A stretch of 64,000 nt of DNA from Pseudoalteromonas sp. MMG010 (GTDB lineage Bacteria > Pseudomonadota > Gammaproteobacteria > Enterobacterales > Alteromonadaceae), in NCBI RefSeq assembly GCF_018100905.1, contig NZ_JAGJEG010000012.1, forward strand, positions 1-64,000, read 5' to 3'. A program made the translations under genes and the position numbers. The notes beneath the pieces are model-generated. The model had not been told where the DNA came from and ran no database searches. It saw only the letters and a list, made by a program, of their open reading frames with translations. This document shows positions 63,086-64,000 of the stretch, piece by piece; the stretch's first letter is position 1, and each line of letters starts with the position of its first letter.

Positions 63086-64000
63086 ATGAGTGTAGAGAAA
63101 ACCCACCTGGAGATTTGTAATTTAAGCAAAGACCAGTACCCGCAAATAAAAACGTTAATGGATCAGGCTTACCCTGATTTAGGTGGGGCATGGCCAACAC
63201 ATACTATATTTAGATTAATAGACCAATTTCCAGAAGGGCAAATAGGCATTGTTGACGATGGAGTACTGGTTGGTATTGCATTAAGTGTGCAAGTTGATTA
63301 TACCCGTTTTTCAAACCCCCATACTTACGAAGATATTGCTGATGGGCACGACCGGGTATTTAGCGATGCTGAAGGTGATGCATTATATGGTCTTGATGTG
63401 GCCATTAGCGACACTCATCGTGGCATGCGTTTAGGCCGGCGGTTATATGATGCACGTAAAGAGCTGTGCCGACAATATAACCTGCGGGCTATTTTGGCTG
63501 GTGGACGTATACCTTGTTATTACAACCATAGTGCAGAAATGTCGCCTATGGAGTACATTGCAAAAGTTGATCAAAAAGAGCTGTACGACCCTATTTTAAG
63601 TTTTCAATTATCGAATGACTTTCAGGTAAAACGACTACTTAAAAAGTACTTACCTGAAGATCAGGAGTCTGTAGGTTATGCCACTTTACTTGAGTGGAAT
63701 AATATCATGTATGAACCGACCGATACCGTGCTTGAGTCAACTAAATCGATTGTTAGGGTCGGTGCAGTACAGTGGCAGATGCGTTGTGTCGAATCGGTAG
63801 ATGAAATGCTTAAACAAGTTGAGTACTTTGTTGATACCGTATCGGATTATAAAAGTGATTTTATTTTATTTCCTGAGTTTTTTAATGCCCCCATAATGGG
63901 GTTGGGCGAACAAAGTAACCAAACCGAAGCGATTCGCTTTTTAGCCGAATATACCGACACATTTAAAAATGCAATGTCGCGTATGGCGGTAGAATATAAC
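63086..64000 (+). CDS. GNAT acetyltransferase / carbon-nitrogen hydrolase fusion (5' part, runs off the window)
   Basis: The ATG at 63086 follows GGAG and the frame is open for all 305 codons to the window edge. Residues 1-215 are a GNAT domain, with the acetyl-CoA loop visible as HRGMRLGRRLYDAR near 112. From about 228 a nitrilase-superfamily domain begins (VRVGAVQWQMR), with the first catalytic Glu in FILFPEFFNAP near 265. The Lys and Cys of the triad would lie beyond the edge. Such fusions are known as bifunctional GNAT/C-N hydrolases of unknown substrate. Confidence 0.85.
   Translation, partial: MSVEKTHLEICNLSKDQYPQIKTLMDQAYPDLGGAWPTHTIFRLIDQFPEGQIGIVDDGVLVGIALSVQVDYTRFSNPHTYEDIADGHDRVFSDAEGDALYGLDVAISDTHRGMRLGRRLYDARKELCRQYNLRAILAGGRIPCYYNHSAEMSPMEYIAKVDQKELYDPILSFQLSNDFQVKRLLKKYLPEDQESVGYATLLEWNNIMYEPTDTVLESTKSIVRVGAVQWQMRCVESVDEMLKQVEYFVDTVSDYKSDFILFPEFFNAPIMGLGEQSNQTEAIRFLAEYTDTFKNAMSRMAVEYN

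Overview
The window is an AT-rich bacterial chromosome segment, most like a marine gammaproteobacterium of the Alteromonadales, probably Pseudoalteromonas. This is inference from gene content: several TonB receptors, DUF3297, tricorn-like S41 and S9 peptidases, folE-folX-folM, ycaO, and Fur-, Zur- and sigma32-type sites. No rRNA, tRNA, prophage, plasmid or CRISPR was seen. The only mobile-type gene is a REP-associated tyrosine transposase (RAYT) sitting inside its own REP array.

Layout. 1-1000: a gene-free stretch with a 150-165 bp tandem repeat array. 1001-6426: a duplicated two-gene module (porin plus small PstS-like periplasmic protein, twice), convergent with a membrane GGDEF-EAL protein and separated from it by a 20-bp perfect palindrome; a candidate envelope-to-c-di-GMP sensory unit. 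6697-12568: a PspA-centred envelope-stress cluster resembling E. coli yjfIJKLM (lipoprotein, DUF350, membrane spermidine-synthase-like, DUF2170, PspA, DUF2491, RHH-like small protein) with a duplicated palindrome that looks like an operator. 12653-19463: DUF3297, a KefB/C-type antiporter, a DGSG-repeat lipoprotein, an SMP-30 lactonase and a large TonB receptor.

19755-28384: two Fur-box-preceded PepSY units (PepSY-DUF2271-DUF4198, and PepSY with a transglutaminase/TPR lipoprotein), ybaN, a MarR regulator, yeaD and a two-gene bacterial PH-domain operon. 28658-33364: PQ-loop protein, PhzF, MltD, the RAYT and its REP array, and an acetyltransferase. 33521-39564: DeoR regulator plus glmS, and a tricorn-like protease. 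39745-44173: a zinc-starvation block in which a ZnuD-like His-rich TonB receptor and an AztD-like His-rich lipoprotein diverge from a MerC-like membrane protein across two Zur-like boxes.

44474-52824: Hsp20 with a sigma32-like promoter and a long leader, cytochrome c-prime, DUF2721, a lipoprotein oligopeptidase B, and a four-gene operon of two spondin-domain proteins followed by a response regulator and a histidine kinase, preceded by three direct repeats at exact 11-bp spacing. 52821-64000: folX/folE/folM (tetrahydromonapterin), nadE, yceH, a CHASE hybrid kinase, ycaO, two overlapping small ORFs, a diguanylate cyclase and the start of a GNAT-nitrilase fusion that leaves the window.

The most promising under-described systems are the porin/PstS-like/GGDEF-EAL module, the spondin two-component operon and the PspA-DUF350-aminopropyltransferase cluster with its candidate regulator and operator.
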